A stretch of DNA of 64,000 nt. It comes from JAAXKN01 sp036261625 (lineage in GTDB: Bacteria > Bacteroidota > Ignavibacteria > Ignavibacteriales > SURF-24). A program made the position numbers and the translations under genes. A model generated the notes under the pieces. The model searched no databases and was not told where the DNA came from. It was given only the letters and a program-made list of their open reading frames with translations. Of the stretch, positions 27,545 through 36,503 are shown in pieces (positions within the stretch are counted from its first letter, which is position 1; every line of letters begins with the position of its first letter). The DNA lies in the NCBI GenBank assembly GCA_036261625.1, contig DATAKL010000019.1:1-64000 (forward strand). The letters are read 5' to 3'.

Positions 27545-27625
27545 CCTCTTCCGGAATTTTACTCTTCCGGAATTTTACTCTTCCGGAATTTTATTCCTCC
27601 GGAATTTTATTCCTCCGGAATTTCC
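27545..27625. repeat. 16-bp tandem repeat, five copies, entering the RNase Z-like gene
   Basis: CCGGAATTTTACTCTT or the variant CCGGAATTTTATTCCT recurs with CCGG at 27551, 27567, 27583, 27599 and 27615. Each copy includes a near-palindromic TCCGGA core. The last copies carry the stop codon (27607-27609) and the final codons of the minus-strand RNase Z-like gene, encoding the WEIPEE tail. Confidence 0.9.
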
Positions 27626-28623
27626 CATTCTTCCGGGAAATAGGTCTCCGGAAAGATCTTCCGGGCTTCTTGAAGCAGTGCCGGGTAATCCTCTTCCTGA
27701 GAATAGCGTTCAGAGACGTGGAACAAAATCAGTTTCTTTGCACCGGCCTCTTTTGCAAGAGAAGCCGTCTGGCGTGTTGTCATGTGGTAATTTTTCTTTG
27801 CCAGCTCCTCATCCAGGTATGAATACTGGCTTTCACAGACAACTGTGTCGCAGCCTTCAATAAGCTCGATGGCTCTCCTCCTTGAGAGGTCATCATTAAC
27901 AAAATCGGTAAGGTAGGCTATCTTTTCGCCCGGAGTTGTAATAAGGAGTTTTTCTCTTAAGTCCTTAAGTCTGAAGCCGTTTCCATCGAGAGATATAATT
28001 TCATTTTCATCAAGCCTCAGATCCTTCAGCTTTTCAAGCCAGGCTCCCTGCGGCAGGCCTGACTGGAGAAGTTCAGCCTTATTGATGTTAAGCGAGTCGT
28101 TTTCACTGACAACGTATGCAATAGTCGGTATTATGTGATTCATTATGGCGGCTTTGACCTTAAAGCCGGGAGTTTCAAGAACCAGGCCGTTAAAGTCCGT
28201 TTCTCCTTCGAAATGTTTTACTTCAAAGCCTTCTTTTGTCTTAAAGCTGAAGGAGGCCATTGAACTTTCACTAATGTCCGTAACGTACCACTTTCCCGGA
28301 GCCTCTGAGATGAGGTTCCAGATAAAGCCCAGGAGGCGGTGCTGAATTATTCCTGAAGTCTTTTCCGGGCCCCAGACGTAAACGGGCTTCTCCTCGCGGT
28401 CGTAGTTGCGTCTGAAGAAGTAATCAAAGCCCGCAATATGGTCGATATGCGTGTGTGAGAAGAAAAGGTGGTCTATGGCTTTAATATCAGACTGCCTGAT
28501 TTCCCTTAAGAGCCCTTCACCGCAGTCGAAAAGGAGCCTGAAGAATTGTGTGCCGCTGTTAACCCAGACAAACATTGCATTATCGCGTCCCGGGCGGCCG
28601 AGTATTTGGTATTGTATGCTCAT
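27607..28623 (-). CDS. Ribonuclease Z-like metallo-beta-lactamase-fold hydrolase
   Basis: 338 residues. The zinc motif HTHIDHIAGFD (about 57) and the upstream LLFDCGEGLLREI match the RNase Z/ElaC branch. Later metal ligands lie in IMNHIIPT (about 161), IAYLTDFVNDD and LILFHVSERYS. RNase Z removes 3' trailers from tRNAs lacking an encoded CCA, and the tRNA-Leu in this window is such a tRNA. The canonical exosite is not obvious, so a related phosphodiesterase is possible. The C-terminus ends in residues encoded by a 16-bp tandem repeat. Confidence 0.82.
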   Translation of the reverse strand: MSIQYQILGRPGRDNAMFVWVNSGTQFFRLLFDCGEGLLREIRQSDIKAIDHLFFSHTHIDHIAGFDYFFRRNYDREEKPVYVWGPEKTSGIIQHRLLGFIWNLISEAPGKWYVTDISESSMASFSFKTKEGFEVKHFEGETDFNGLVLETPGFKVKAAIMNHIIPTIAYVVSENDSLNINKAELLQSGLPQGAWLEKLKDLRLDENEIISLDGNGFRLKDLREKLLITTPGEKIAYLTDFVNDDLSRRRAIELIEGCDTVVCESQYSYLDEELAKKNYHMTTRQTASLAKEAGAKKLILFHVSERYSQEEDYPALLQEARKIFPETYFPEEWEIPEE

Positions 28624-28834
28624 GAAGCTCTATAGTTCAAAGTATAGAAGAAAAAGTACAAAGTAATAATGAAAAGCAAAAGGAAAAAGATTTTGAGCCT
28701 GGGAAATAAGTATCCGTTTTGAGACAGGTGTTCCTTAATAAGTCTGTAAATAATTAAAAAAAGTATTATCTTTTCCGGACTGTTTATAATATTATGCTTT
28801 ATCTAAACATTAAATATTCCGGAGAAGAGTTAAA

Positions 28835-30718
28835 ATGAAATACAAGGCGCTTTTCCTTTTGCTGGTTTTCTTCAGCCTCACCCGGATTCTCTCAGCCGCA
28901 GAGGGAGAGGATTCGGCCTATGTTGCCTCTCATTATACAAAGTACGAATACCGGATTCCGATGCGTGACGGCGCGAGGCTTTTTACAGCGGTTTATGTCC
29001 CTAAGGATACCTCCAAAAGTTATCCTTTTCTTATGAACCGCACCCCTTACAGTGTGGGCCCTTACGGCCTAAATGCATATCCGAAACACCTGGGCCCTTC
29101 CATGGAATTTACCGAAGAGGGCTTTATATTTGTCTACCAGGACGTGCGCGGGCGTTTTATGTCTGAAGGGGAATTTGAGGATGTAAGACCCGACAGGCAG
29201 GATCCTGACTCTATGGATGAAAGCCGCGACACGTATGACACAATTGACTGGCTCCTGAAGAACGTAAAACATAATAACGGACGGGCCGGCATCTGGGGAA
29301 TCTCTTATCCGGGGTTTTATGCAGCCATGGCCGCAATTGATGCCCATCCGGCTTTGAAGGCCGCCTCACCTCAGGCGCCTATTGCAGACTGGTTTATTGA
29401 TGACGATTTCCACCGCCACGGCACACTCTGGCTTCCGCATATGTTCGGTTTCCTGGGAGTCTTTGGAAAACCCAGACCTGAACTTACCACAAAGTGGACA
29501 CAGCCAGACTTCAGGGTTGAAACACCCGACGGCTACAAGTTCTTTCTGGACATGGGACCCCTTTCCAACATCAATAAAAAGTATTATAAGAATAACATCA
29601 GGTTCTGGAATGAGCTCATTAAGCATCCTGACTATGATCACTTCTGGAAAGAAAGAAATATTCTTCCGCACCTTAAGAGCCTGAAACCCGCCATGCTGAC
29701 CGTCGGCGGATGGTTCGATGCTGAGGATCTCTACGGGGCACTGAACGTTTATAAGACTGCTGAAAAGAGTAACCCCGGAATTGAAAACGCTCTTGTAATG
29801 GGCCCGTGGTTCCATGGCGGATGGGAACGCTCGGAAGGGGATCATCTGGGAAGCGTGCAGTTTGTTGAGAAAACAGGACCTTACTTCCTGAAAGAAATTG
29901 AACTCCCGTTCTTTAATCATTACCTGAAGAATAAAGGGAACTTTAAGCCCTCGGAGGCCACAGTATTTGAAACAGGCTCAAACCAGTGGAAGACCTACGG
30001 GGAATGGCCTCCTAAGAACGCGGTGGAAACTTCACTTTATATTCAGCCCGGTGGAGGCCTATCATTTGACAGACCTGCAAACAAGGGGCAGTCGTTTGAT
30101 GAATACATAAGTGACCCGAATAAACCGGTCCCTTTTACAAGTGAAGTAACCACACACATGACCCGTGAGTATATGGTTGAGGATCAGAGATTTGCCGAAA
30201 GACGCCCTGACGTCCTGACCTATACGGGTGATGTTCTGAAAGAAGATGTTACTCTTGCCGGACCTATAACCGCGGAACTCTACGTTTCAACCTCCGGAAC
30301 GGATGCAGATTACGTTGTGAAGCTCATTGATGTCTTCCCGGATGACACGCCTGATAACAAGCCTAATCCTACGGGAGTAAAAATGGGGGGCTATGAGATG
30401 ATGGTCAGAGGCGAAATCATGCGTGCACGCTACAGAAACAGCTTCGAGAAGCCTGAGGCTATGGTGCCGGGCAGGGTTACTAAGGTAAGCTTCACTCTTC
30501 AGGACATAAATCACACATTCAGGAAAGGGCACAGGATAATGGTTCAGATCCAGAGCTCCTGGTTCCCCCTGTCTGACCGGAACCCGCAGAAGTTCGTCAA
30601 TATCTACGAGGCAAAGGAGTCAGACTTCCAGAAGGCAACAGAGAGGATCTATCACTCGGAAAAGTACCCTTCAAGACTCGTTGCAGGCAGACTGGAAAAG
30701 GATATTCCAAACAGATAG
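28835..30718 (+). CDS. Exported CocE/NonD family (S15-like) hydrolase
   Basis: 627 residues. Signal peptide (1-21), alpha/beta hydrolase core with YRIPMRDGARLFTAVYVP, the nucleophile motif GIWGISYPGFYAAM (about 150-163), MLTVGGWFDAEDLYG for the acid and GPWFHGGW for the His. The C-terminal third is the beta-sandwich of the X-Pro dipeptidyl-peptidase family (TAELYVSTSGTDADYVVKL, DINHTFRKGHRIMVQIQSSWFPL). Known relatives cleave cocaine and other esters, glutaryl-cephalosporins or X-Pro dipeptides; the natural substrate here is unknown. Length is normal. Predicted periplasmic. Confidence 0.92.
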   Translation: MKYKALFLLLVFFSLTRILSAAEGEDSAYVASHYTKYEYRIPMRDGARLFTAVYVPKDTSKSYPFLMNRTPYSVGPYGLNAYPKHLGPSMEFTEEGFIFVYQDVRGRFMSEGEFEDVRPDRQDPDSMDESRDTYDTIDWLLKNVKHNNGRAGIWGISYPGFYAAMAAIDAHPALKAASPQAPIADWFIDDDFHRHGTLWLPHMFGFLGVFGKPRPELTTKWTQPDFRVETPDGYKFFLDMGPLSNINKKYYKNNIRFWNELIKHPDYDHFWKERNILPHLKSLKPAMLTVGGWFDAEDLYGALNVYKTAEKSNPGIENALVMGPWFHGGWERSEGDHLGSVQFVEKTGPYFLKEIELPFFNHYLKNKGNFKPSEATVFETGSNQWKTYGEWPPKNAVETSLYIQPGGGLSFDRPANKGQSFDEYISDPNKPVPFTSEVTTHMTREYMVEDQRFAERRPDVLTYTGDVLKEDVTLAGPITAELYVSTSGTDADYVVKLIDVFPDDTPDNKPNPTGVKMGGYEMMVRGEIMRARYRNSFEKPEAMVPGRVTKVSFTLQDINHTFRKGHRIMVQIQSSWFPLSDRNPQKFVNIYEAKESDFQKATERIYHSEKYPSRLVAGRLEKDIPNR

Positions 30719-30737
30719 TACAATAATTTGTTCTTAG

Positions 30738-30762
30738 TCCCGGGGCTTATTTTGCCCCGGGA
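30738..30762 (+). terminator. Hairpin after the CocE-family gene
   Basis: TCCCGGGGC (30738-30746) pairs perfectly with GCCCCGGGA (30754-30762), loop TTATTTT. It is 20 bases past the stop. The downstream T-run is missing, so the termination role is likely but not certain. Confidence 0.55.
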
Positions 30763-30890
30763 TACATGCTTGCCGCAAATCACAACATTTTTTGATTTAT
30801 TCTGCTTTATTGCTCTTGACAAACGGCACGGCGTTTTATATGTTCGGGGTAGAAAAACCCTGACAATATATTACTTTAGGAAAGACTTAT

Positions 30891-31058
30891 ATGAGCATCG
30901 AACTGATCCTGATTATTGCCTTTGTAATAGTTACATTCATCGCCCTGCAGATCGTAAAAATCCGCAAGCCAGAGCCGGTGCAAAGCAGGGAGAGGACCAT
31001 AGTTTCTCCTGAAGACTGCAGACTTGTGGAAGTCCATGAGCTTGATGAAAATCAGTGA
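30891..31058 (+). CDS. Small single-pass membrane protein, 55 residues
   Basis: Begins MSIELILIIAFVIVTFIALQ, one membrane helix, then a basic, polar cytoplasmic-type tail ending VEVHELDENQ. AGGAAAG lies seven bases before the ATG. It overlaps the 3' end of the convergent glycosyltransferase gene by seven bases. No family is recognised. The clear ribosome-binding site and helix support a real gene. Confidence 0.55.
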   Translation: MSIELILIIAFVIVTFIALQIVKIRKPEPVQSRERTIVSPEDCRLVEVHELDENQ

Positions 31059-32392
31059 ACCTGATGAAAATGCCACTTTGAAGTAAACCTCGATCCCCTC
31101 AAAGTTTCCCATATCAGCATAATGTAGACCGGCATGTATTCTGCAAGAAGTATAAAGATGGGCATTTGCCACACTCCGCTTAACTTATAGTTTATGACTA
31201 CATAGTTCGCCAGGCTTACCAGGGCAACAAAAAGAACACCGCTCCACCTGAAGCTTAATGGCAATAGTACCGCAAGCCATGTAAGATACCACGGATGAAC
31301 TGTAGGTGAAAGGAGGAAAAATGTAAAGAATATCATGTACATCTTTTCCATTATTCCTTTATGCCTGAAGAAGATGTATATGCCTGCTATAATAAAAAGA
31401 ACTGCAGAGACGAGCCTGGCCTTCTGGTTGTTATCCAGCAGGTCAAAGAATACTGAGAAGGCTGAACCGTTGAATGTCCAGTTTGTCGTAAATGTCACGA
31501 GGGCCTCAAACGGGAAAACCCCTCCTGTAATGTAAGGGAGATAGGTAAGTGCAAAAAACAGGAGCACAACAATGCATGCCAATATCTTCTTATAAAACCG
31601 GCGTTCCAGCTCGTTGGCCGTATAGGGGAGTATCATTCCGGAAATGAGTTTTGTTGAAATTGAAAGCCCCAGAACGAGCAGAAACCAGAATTTCTTGCGC
31701 CTGAAAAATAATATAATTGCCAATATGAGAAATGGAATACCCAGGCCGTCGACGTGCCCGTCTATCATAAACTGCATAACCGGCAGAGGGCAGAGCGCAT
31801 AGAGCCCCACAAAGGACTCCGGGCGCCTCAGAAGCCTCAAAAGGAAAAGAAGCAGCATAATGGTTGCCACTTCAAAGATAAACAGGAACACCTTATAGCC
31901 CAGATAACTCTCGCCGAAAAGCTTGTAGGAGGCAAAGAAGACTACCTGCGCAACCGGGGGATAAATGGACTTCATCCCGGGAAAGTTCACCTTTGAGGGC
32001 AGATCCTTTGAATGCAGACTCACGAGGCTTGAATCGGCAGGAGCGTACCTGTAGGGGTTGATACCCGCTGCCTGCACCTTCCCGTCCCATATATAGCGGT
32101 TTATGTCGTCAGAGGCCGTAGGAGGGTAGAAGATTGCTGTAAGGCGGAACAATATTCCAACGGCAATCATCGTATAGGCAAGCCTTGTTGAACTTTCATT
32201 CTTAAGAAGAACATAACAGACGACAATAAAAATGAGTGAATTTAATACCGCGACAGTTGTATATGCAATTATCGGCTGACTTAAGTTAAGATAGAGTGAA
32301 AGGTAAAGTATTTCCGAGATCACGATCAGTACAATTAAAAGTGATACGGTCTGCTTCTTAAAAACTCGCAGGTACGTGGGCCATCTGAGCAT
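31052..32392 (-). CDS. GT-C type membrane glycosyltransferase (GT87/DUF2029-like)
   Basis: 446 residues with about eleven membrane helices. An early loop has SDDINRYIWDGKVQAAGINPY, which matches the acidic catalytic loop of polyprenol-phosphate-sugar dependent mannosyltransferases, followed by KSIYPPVAQ. Further on are DGHVDGLGIPFL and a late SPTVHPWYLTW. These enzymes add hexoses from lipid-linked donors on the outer face of the inner membrane. Acceptor and sugar are unknown. The stop overlaps a small convergent gene. AGGGATA precedes the start. A short-chain dehydrogenase gene lies 25 bases upstream on the same strand. Confidence 0.85.
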   Translation of the reverse strand: MLRWPTYLRVFKKQTVSLLIVLIVISEILYLSLYLNLSQPIIAYTTVAVLNSLIFIVVCYVLLKNESSTRLAYTMIAVGILFRLTAIFYPPTASDDINRYIWDGKVQAAGINPYRYAPADSSLVSLHSKDLPSKVNFPGMKSIYPPVAQVVFFASYKLFGESYLGYKVFLFIFEVATIMLLLFLLRLLRRPESFVGLYALCPLPVMQFMIDGHVDGLGIPFLILAIILFFRRKKFWFLLVLGLSISTKLISGMILPYTANELERRFYKKILACIVVLLFFALTYLPYITGGVFPFEALVTFTTNWTFNGSAFSVFFDLLDNNQKARLVSAVLFIIAGIYIFFRHKGIMEKMYMIFFTFFLLSPTVHPWYLTWLAVLLPLSFRWSGVLFVALVSLANYVVINYKLSGVWQMPIFILLAEYMPVYIMLIWETLRGSRFTSKWHFHQVH

Positions 32393-32417
32393 CTGATATC
32401 CCTGTTTTGTTATCTGT

Positions 32418-33206
32418 TTAAAGTTCCTGTTTTGTGGTTTCCTGAATGAATCTTACAGAGGCTCTGATGAGGTGCCGCGGGAAGAAGCGGACACTATTGG
32501 CAACAATTCTGTTTAAGAGGCCATGTATCGCAATTACCTTGCCCTTCATCATAGCATCGAAACCGTATTGCGCAACATCACTTGCACTGGCGGCGGCGCC
32601 CTTCTTAAATAAACGCGCATTTTCCAGGCTTGCACGCCTCTGAAAGCCTGATGTAGTCGGACCCGGGCAGAGCGCCGTAACACTGACTCCCTTATCCTTC
32701 ATCTCATTTGCAAGGGCCTCTGAAAATGAAAGAACGTAAGCTTTGGTTGCATAATATACGGCCATGAGGGGGCCGGGCTGAAAGGCTGCCGTGGAAGCCA
32801 CGTTCAAAATGCGCCCACGTCCCCTTTGGGCCATTTCACGCCCGTAAAGGTGCGTCAGATAAGTAAGTGCCGCAATGTTAAGCTCAATCATCTTATAGTT
32901 TTTTTCCCAGTCCGATTCAACAAAGAAACCGTAATCGCCGAAGCCTGCGTTATTAATCAGTACGTCTATATTAACATTGTCATTTTTTAATTCATTACAG
33001 ATTTTTTTAACGGACTCCATGGTTGAAAGATCTCCCGGTATTACCCTGACACTGACGCCATAGGAAGTTTCCAGCTCACTTTTGAGCTCCCGGAGAAGAT
33101 CCTCGCGGCGTGCCGTAACGACGAGGTTGAATTTGTTACGGGCCATGATCTTTGCCAGTTCATACCCGATGCCTTCCGAAGCACCGGTAATAAGTGCAGT
33201 TTCCAT
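32418..33206 (-). CDS. Short-chain dehydrogenase/reductase (DltE/YbbO-like)
   Basis: 262 residues. Classical SDR signs: cofactor loop TGASEGIG (7-14), DVLINNAGFGDYG (about 82), catalytic Ser in NVASTAAF and Tyr-x-x-x-Lys in YYATKAYV (about 155). The Arg residues after the second strand (VVTARRE) favour NADP. The C-terminus has ALCPGPTTSGFQ. Substrate unknown; related proteins reduce short aldehydes or ketones. The start has AAGGAA. It probably shares a transcript with the glycosyltransferase downstream. Confidence 0.9.
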   Translation of the reverse strand: METALITGASEGIGYELAKIMARNKFNLVVTARREDLLRELKSELETSYGVSVRVIPGDLSTMESVKKICNELKNDNVNIDVLINNAGFGDYGFFVESDWEKNYKMIELNIAALTYLTHLYGREMAQRGRGRILNVASTAAFQPGPLMAVYYATKAYVLSFSEALANEMKDKGVSVTALCPGPTTSGFQRRASLENARLFKKGAAASASDVAQYGFDAMMKGKVIAIHGLLNRIVANSVRFFPRHLIRASVRFIQETTKQEL

Positions 33207-33376
33207 TAAAATTCCTTAAAATGCAAACATTAAAGTACAAAGTTCGAAGAACAAAATCGAGTCATCCGATTAAAGCCGGATTTTGTAGACAGGAGATATA
33301 TGAAGTAAAAGTTCAGCGGCAGGCTTTAAGGATGAACTTAAAAATCCACAGGATGAACCAAAGACAAGCATCTCAG

Positions 33377-33421
33377 CATGGGTGCTTTGTGAGCCGGCGT
33401 TCCTCTCAGGCAGCACCCATG
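33377..33421. repeat. Long-loop inverted repeat between two dehydrogenase genes
   Basis: CATGGGTGCT (33377-33386) and AGCACCCATG (33412-33421) are perfect 10-bp arms separated by 25 bases that may pair further (TGAG with CTCA). It starts 12 bases beyond the stop of the minus-strand gene at 33433. No T-run. Confidence 0.55.
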
Positions 33422-33432
33422 CGTGCAGATTT

Positions 33433-34299
33433 TCAGGATTCTGTAGGTTTGCCCCCGTTTGGATGAATTACCTGCCCTGTAATATACTCTGAATCGGCCG
33501 ATGCCAGGAATACATACGACGGGGCCACATCGCTCGGCTGACCGGGGCGTCCTAGGGGAGTATCCTTGCCGAAATTTTCCACCTTATCCTTTGGGAAAGT
33601 CGATGGAATAAGCGGTGTCCAGATCGGTCCCGGTGCAACGGCATTGACCCTGATCCCTTTTGGTGCCAGATTCAGGCTTAAAGAGCGCGTAAAGGATGTA
33701 ATTGCTCCTTTTGTAGAGGAGTAGTCGAGAAGCTCCTTGTTCCCGTGATAGGCTGTAACACTGGTAGTGTTAACAATGCAGTCCCCCTTGTTCATATGCT
33801 TTAAGGCTTCCTGGCTTAAGTAAAACATTGAAAATATGTTTGTGCGGAAAGTTTTCTCCATCACATCCATATCCATTTCCTGCAGGTCCTCGGCCGGGTG
33901 CTGCTCTCCGGCATTGTTTACAAGCACGTTTAACTTTCCGAACTCCTCAATTACCTTTTTAACGGCATCTTTACAGAAGTCCCTGTCGCCCACGTCTCCC
34001 TGAATGAGCAGGCATTCCTTGCCTTCTTTCTCAACAAGCCTTCTGGTCTCCTGAGCGTCCTTGTGCTCCTGGAGATAAATGACTGCCACTTCGGCGCCTT
34101 CGCGTGCAAAGTGCACTGCAACTGCGCGGCCGATTCCTGAATCTCCTCCTGTAATGAGCGCTACTTTATTCTCAAGCTTTCCTGATCCTTTGTAATCAGG
34201 ACGTATTATCTCCGGCTCCGGATGCATCTTATGTTCGTGCCCCGGCTCGGCCTGCTTCTGCGGGGGAACCTGCTGGGGCTTTCCTGTGGTTTTACTCAT
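33433..34299 (-). CDS. Short-chain dehydrogenase, general-stress type (YhdF/YghA-like)
   Basis: 288 residues. A polar N-terminal extension of about 40 residues rich in Gln, Pro, His and Glu precedes the SDR core, as in stress-induced YhdF/YghA/GsiB-linked enzymes. Motifs: ITGGDSGIGRAVA (about 49-61), NVLVNNAGEQHP (about 125), NTTSV, YSSTKGAI (Tyr-x-x-x-Lys, about 193) and VAPGPIWTPLIPS. Relatives oxidise sugars or reduce aldehydes with NADP; the substrate is not clear. The start has AAGGAG. It is not closely linked to the other dehydrogenase (226-base gap). Confidence 0.9.
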   Translation of the reverse strand: MSKTTGKPQQVPPQKQAEPGHEHKMHPEPEIIRPDYKGSGKLENKVALITGGDSGIGRAVAVHFAREGAEVAVIYLQEHKDAQETRRLVEKEGKECLLIQGDVGDRDFCKDAVKKVIEEFGKLNVLVNNAGEQHPAEDLQEMDMDVMEKTFRTNIFSMFYLSQEALKHMNKGDCIVNTTSVTAYHGNKELLDYSSTKGAITSFTRSLSLNLAPKGIRVNAVAPGPIWTPLIPSTFPKDKVENFGKDTPLGRPGQPSDVAPSYVFLASADSEYITGQVIHPNGGKPTES

Positions 34300-34470
34300 T
34301 TTGTCTCCTTGCTCTTTTTGAGGTTACTGATAAAATCAATATAGAATTTGAAGATAGAATATCAATGCAGAATTAAAGTTAAGGGCAGTCCGGAATTATA
34401 ATTGCCGGGGTTTGGGAGGCGGAATTTTCTTATATTTGTATCTTTAATTTATAAAAGTAAACCTGAAAGA

Positions 34471-36381
34471 ATGTCTAACAATATAAATCCTGTTATAGTA
34501 ACAGCCGGTGAGCTTGAAGTACACTTTGGCGAACACGTTATTCTGGATAAGGCCTCGCTTTCCATACATGAAGGCGACCGTATAGGCCTTATCGGAAGGA
34601 ACGGTTCGGGCAAATCCACATTTCTTAAAATCATTGCCGGGCACCTGGAGCCCGATTCGGGAGTCGTTTCAAGAAAACGCGACCTTAGAACAGGCTACCT
34701 TTCCCAGGAGTTTACTCTTGAGGACAATAAAACCGTCTATGAAAATATTGTTGAAGGAGCCTCCGATGTTAAAGCCCTTCTTCACGAATATGAAACACTT
34801 CCTCACGATTCCAATAAACGGCACCTTCTTGAGGAAAAGATCATTGCAGCCGACGGGTGGAACCTGGATCAGAGAATAAGAATCATTATGCATTCACTCA
34901 ATGCCCCTGAAGGTGAAAGACTTACAGGCACCTTGTCGGGAGGCGAAAAAAGACGCGTTGCAATGTGCAAGGCGCTCATTGCTCACCCCGACTTCCTTAT
35001 TCTGGATGAACCCACGAACCATCTGGACACAGAGTCTATTGAATGGACCGAGGAGTTTCTTGCCGGCTACTCAGGCACCTGTCTTTTTGTTACGCACGAC
35101 CGCTACTTCCTCGACAGGATTGCCAACCGAATTGTTGAGCTTTCAAACGGCACTTTTTATTCTCATCAGGGTAACTATACAGACTACCTTATAAACAAGG
35201 CCGAGCGTGAGTACAACCAGGAGCAGGAGGAAAACAAGCGCCAGTCATTCCTGAGGCGTGAGCTCGAATGGGTAAGAAAAGGCCCCAGAGCCCGCAGAAC
35301 AAAAGCCAAAAGCCGTCTGGACCACTATTTTGAAGTGGCTTCTCAGCGCCCGCCTGAAAAGGAAGTGGACGTTGAGATGATAATTCCGCCGGCTGTAAAG
35401 CCCGGCACAAAAATACTTAATCTGAAACACCTTTCGGCTGAAATAGGAGACAAAAAACTCTTCCAGGATCTTAATTTCATCTTTGAGGCTGGAAGGAAAC
35501 TTGGCATCGTGGGACGTAACGGGCTGGGGAAAACAACACTTCTGAAGGTAATCTTAGGCGAAGTGCCCCCAAAAGAAGGAAAAGTGGAAACAGGGGAGAG
35601 GACATTTTTTAACTATGTCGACCAGGCAAGAATCCTTCTAAATGAGGATAATACAGTTCTTCAGGAATTAGGTCAGGGACGCGATTTTATATCTTTCGGA
35701 GAAGAAAAACTTACAATCTGGAAATATTTAAGGCGTTTCCTTTTTACCGACGACAGAATTAATACAAAAATTGAACGCTTGTCGGGAGGAGAGAAAAGCA
35801 GACTCCTTTTAGCCCGTATTCTTAAAGACGGGGGCAACTTCCTTATTCTGGATGAGCCTACAAACGACCTGGACCTTCCGACGCTCAGAATTCTCGAGGA
35901 GGCTCTAACTGAGTTCGAGGGGTGCGTAATTGTGGTCAGCCACGACAGGTATTTTCTTAACCGCGTCTGCAACGGAATACTCGCCTTTGAAGGCGATGGT
36001 AATGTCTATTTCAGCGAGGGTGACTACGACTATTACCTGGAGAAAAGAAGGTTAAGGCTAAAGGAAGCTGAAAAGAAAACTTCACCCGCTGCGGCGGCGC
36101 AGATAAAGGAAAAAATTCCTGAAAAACCAAAACCGGCCCAGAGAAAGCTCAAATGGAAAGAAGCGCGTGAGCTTGAGACAATTGAAAGCGACATAATGCT
36201 GGCAGAAGAGGAGGTCTCAAGAATTGAGGCAATATTCTCATCTGGTGACTTCTACGAAAAATATGCCAGGCAGACAAATGAACTCAACCTGGAACTGGAG
36301 AATGCAAAACAAAGAGTCCACCATCTCTACGAGAGGTGGGAGGAGCTTGAAAAGATAAAAAACGGCGAAATTGCAGAATAG
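34471..36381 (+). CDS. uup: ABC-F family ATPase, Uup type
   Basis: 636 residues from the ATG at 34471; an upstream in-frame ATG (34402) would add 23 residues with no homology. Two ABC domains: Walker A GRNGSGKST (about 43), signature LSGGEKRR (about 156), Walker B LILDEPTNHLD (about 176); then GRNGLGKTT (about 348), LSGGEKSR (about 437), LILDEPTNDLD (about 458). Between them is an Arg-rich linker (RKGPRARRTKAKSR), and a C-terminal coiled coil binds nucleic acid in Uup. No membrane segments. ABC-F proteins act on ribosomes or DNA repair intermediates. It stands alone. Confidence 0.9.
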   Translation: MSNNINPVIVTAGELEVHFGEHVILDKASLSIHEGDRIGLIGRNGSGKSTFLKIIAGHLEPDSGVVSRKRDLRTGYLSQEFTLEDNKTVYENIVEGASDVKALLHEYETLPHDSNKRHLLEEKIIAADGWNLDQRIRIIMHSLNAPEGERLTGTLSGGEKRRVAMCKALIAHPDFLILDEPTNHLDTESIEWTEEFLAGYSGTCLFVTHDRYFLDRIANRIVELSNGTFYSHQGNYTDYLINKAEREYNQEQEENKRQSFLRRELEWVRKGPRARRTKAKSRLDHYFEVASQRPPEKEVDVEMIIPPAVKPGTKILNLKHLSAEIGDKKLFQDLNFIFEAGRKLGIVGRNGLGKTTLLKVILGEVPPKEGKVETGERTFFNYVDQARILLNEDNTVLQELGQGRDFISFGEEKLTIWKYLRRFLFTDDRINTKIERLSGGEKSRLLLARILKDGGNFLILDEPTNDLDLPTLRILEEALTEFEGCVIVVSHDRYFLNRVCNGILAFEGDGNVYFSEGDYDYYLEKRRLRLKEAEKKTSPAAAAQIKEKIPEKPKPAQRKLKWKEARELETIESDIMLAEEEVSRIEAIFSSGDFYEKYARQTNELNLELENAKQRVHHLYERWEELEKIKNGEIAE

Positions 36382-36503
36382 AGGGGATAAATTTAGTAAC
36401 AGAATTGTGGAATTTTAAACTATTGAATATTTGTTTCGATAATATGACATCGTGTCAATTTTAAATAAACATAACTTTAATAAAGGATTAAAATTCAGGG
36501 AAA

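Noticed and set aside
27545..27625. Possible CRISPR array or iteron origin
   Set aside because: Adjacent 16-bp units without spacers; no replication initiator gene nearby.
33194..33466. Plus-strand open frame of 90 codons between the two dehydrogenase genes
   Set aside because: It overlaps the ends of both minus-strand genes, has no ribosome-binding site and crosses the long-loop inverted repeat.
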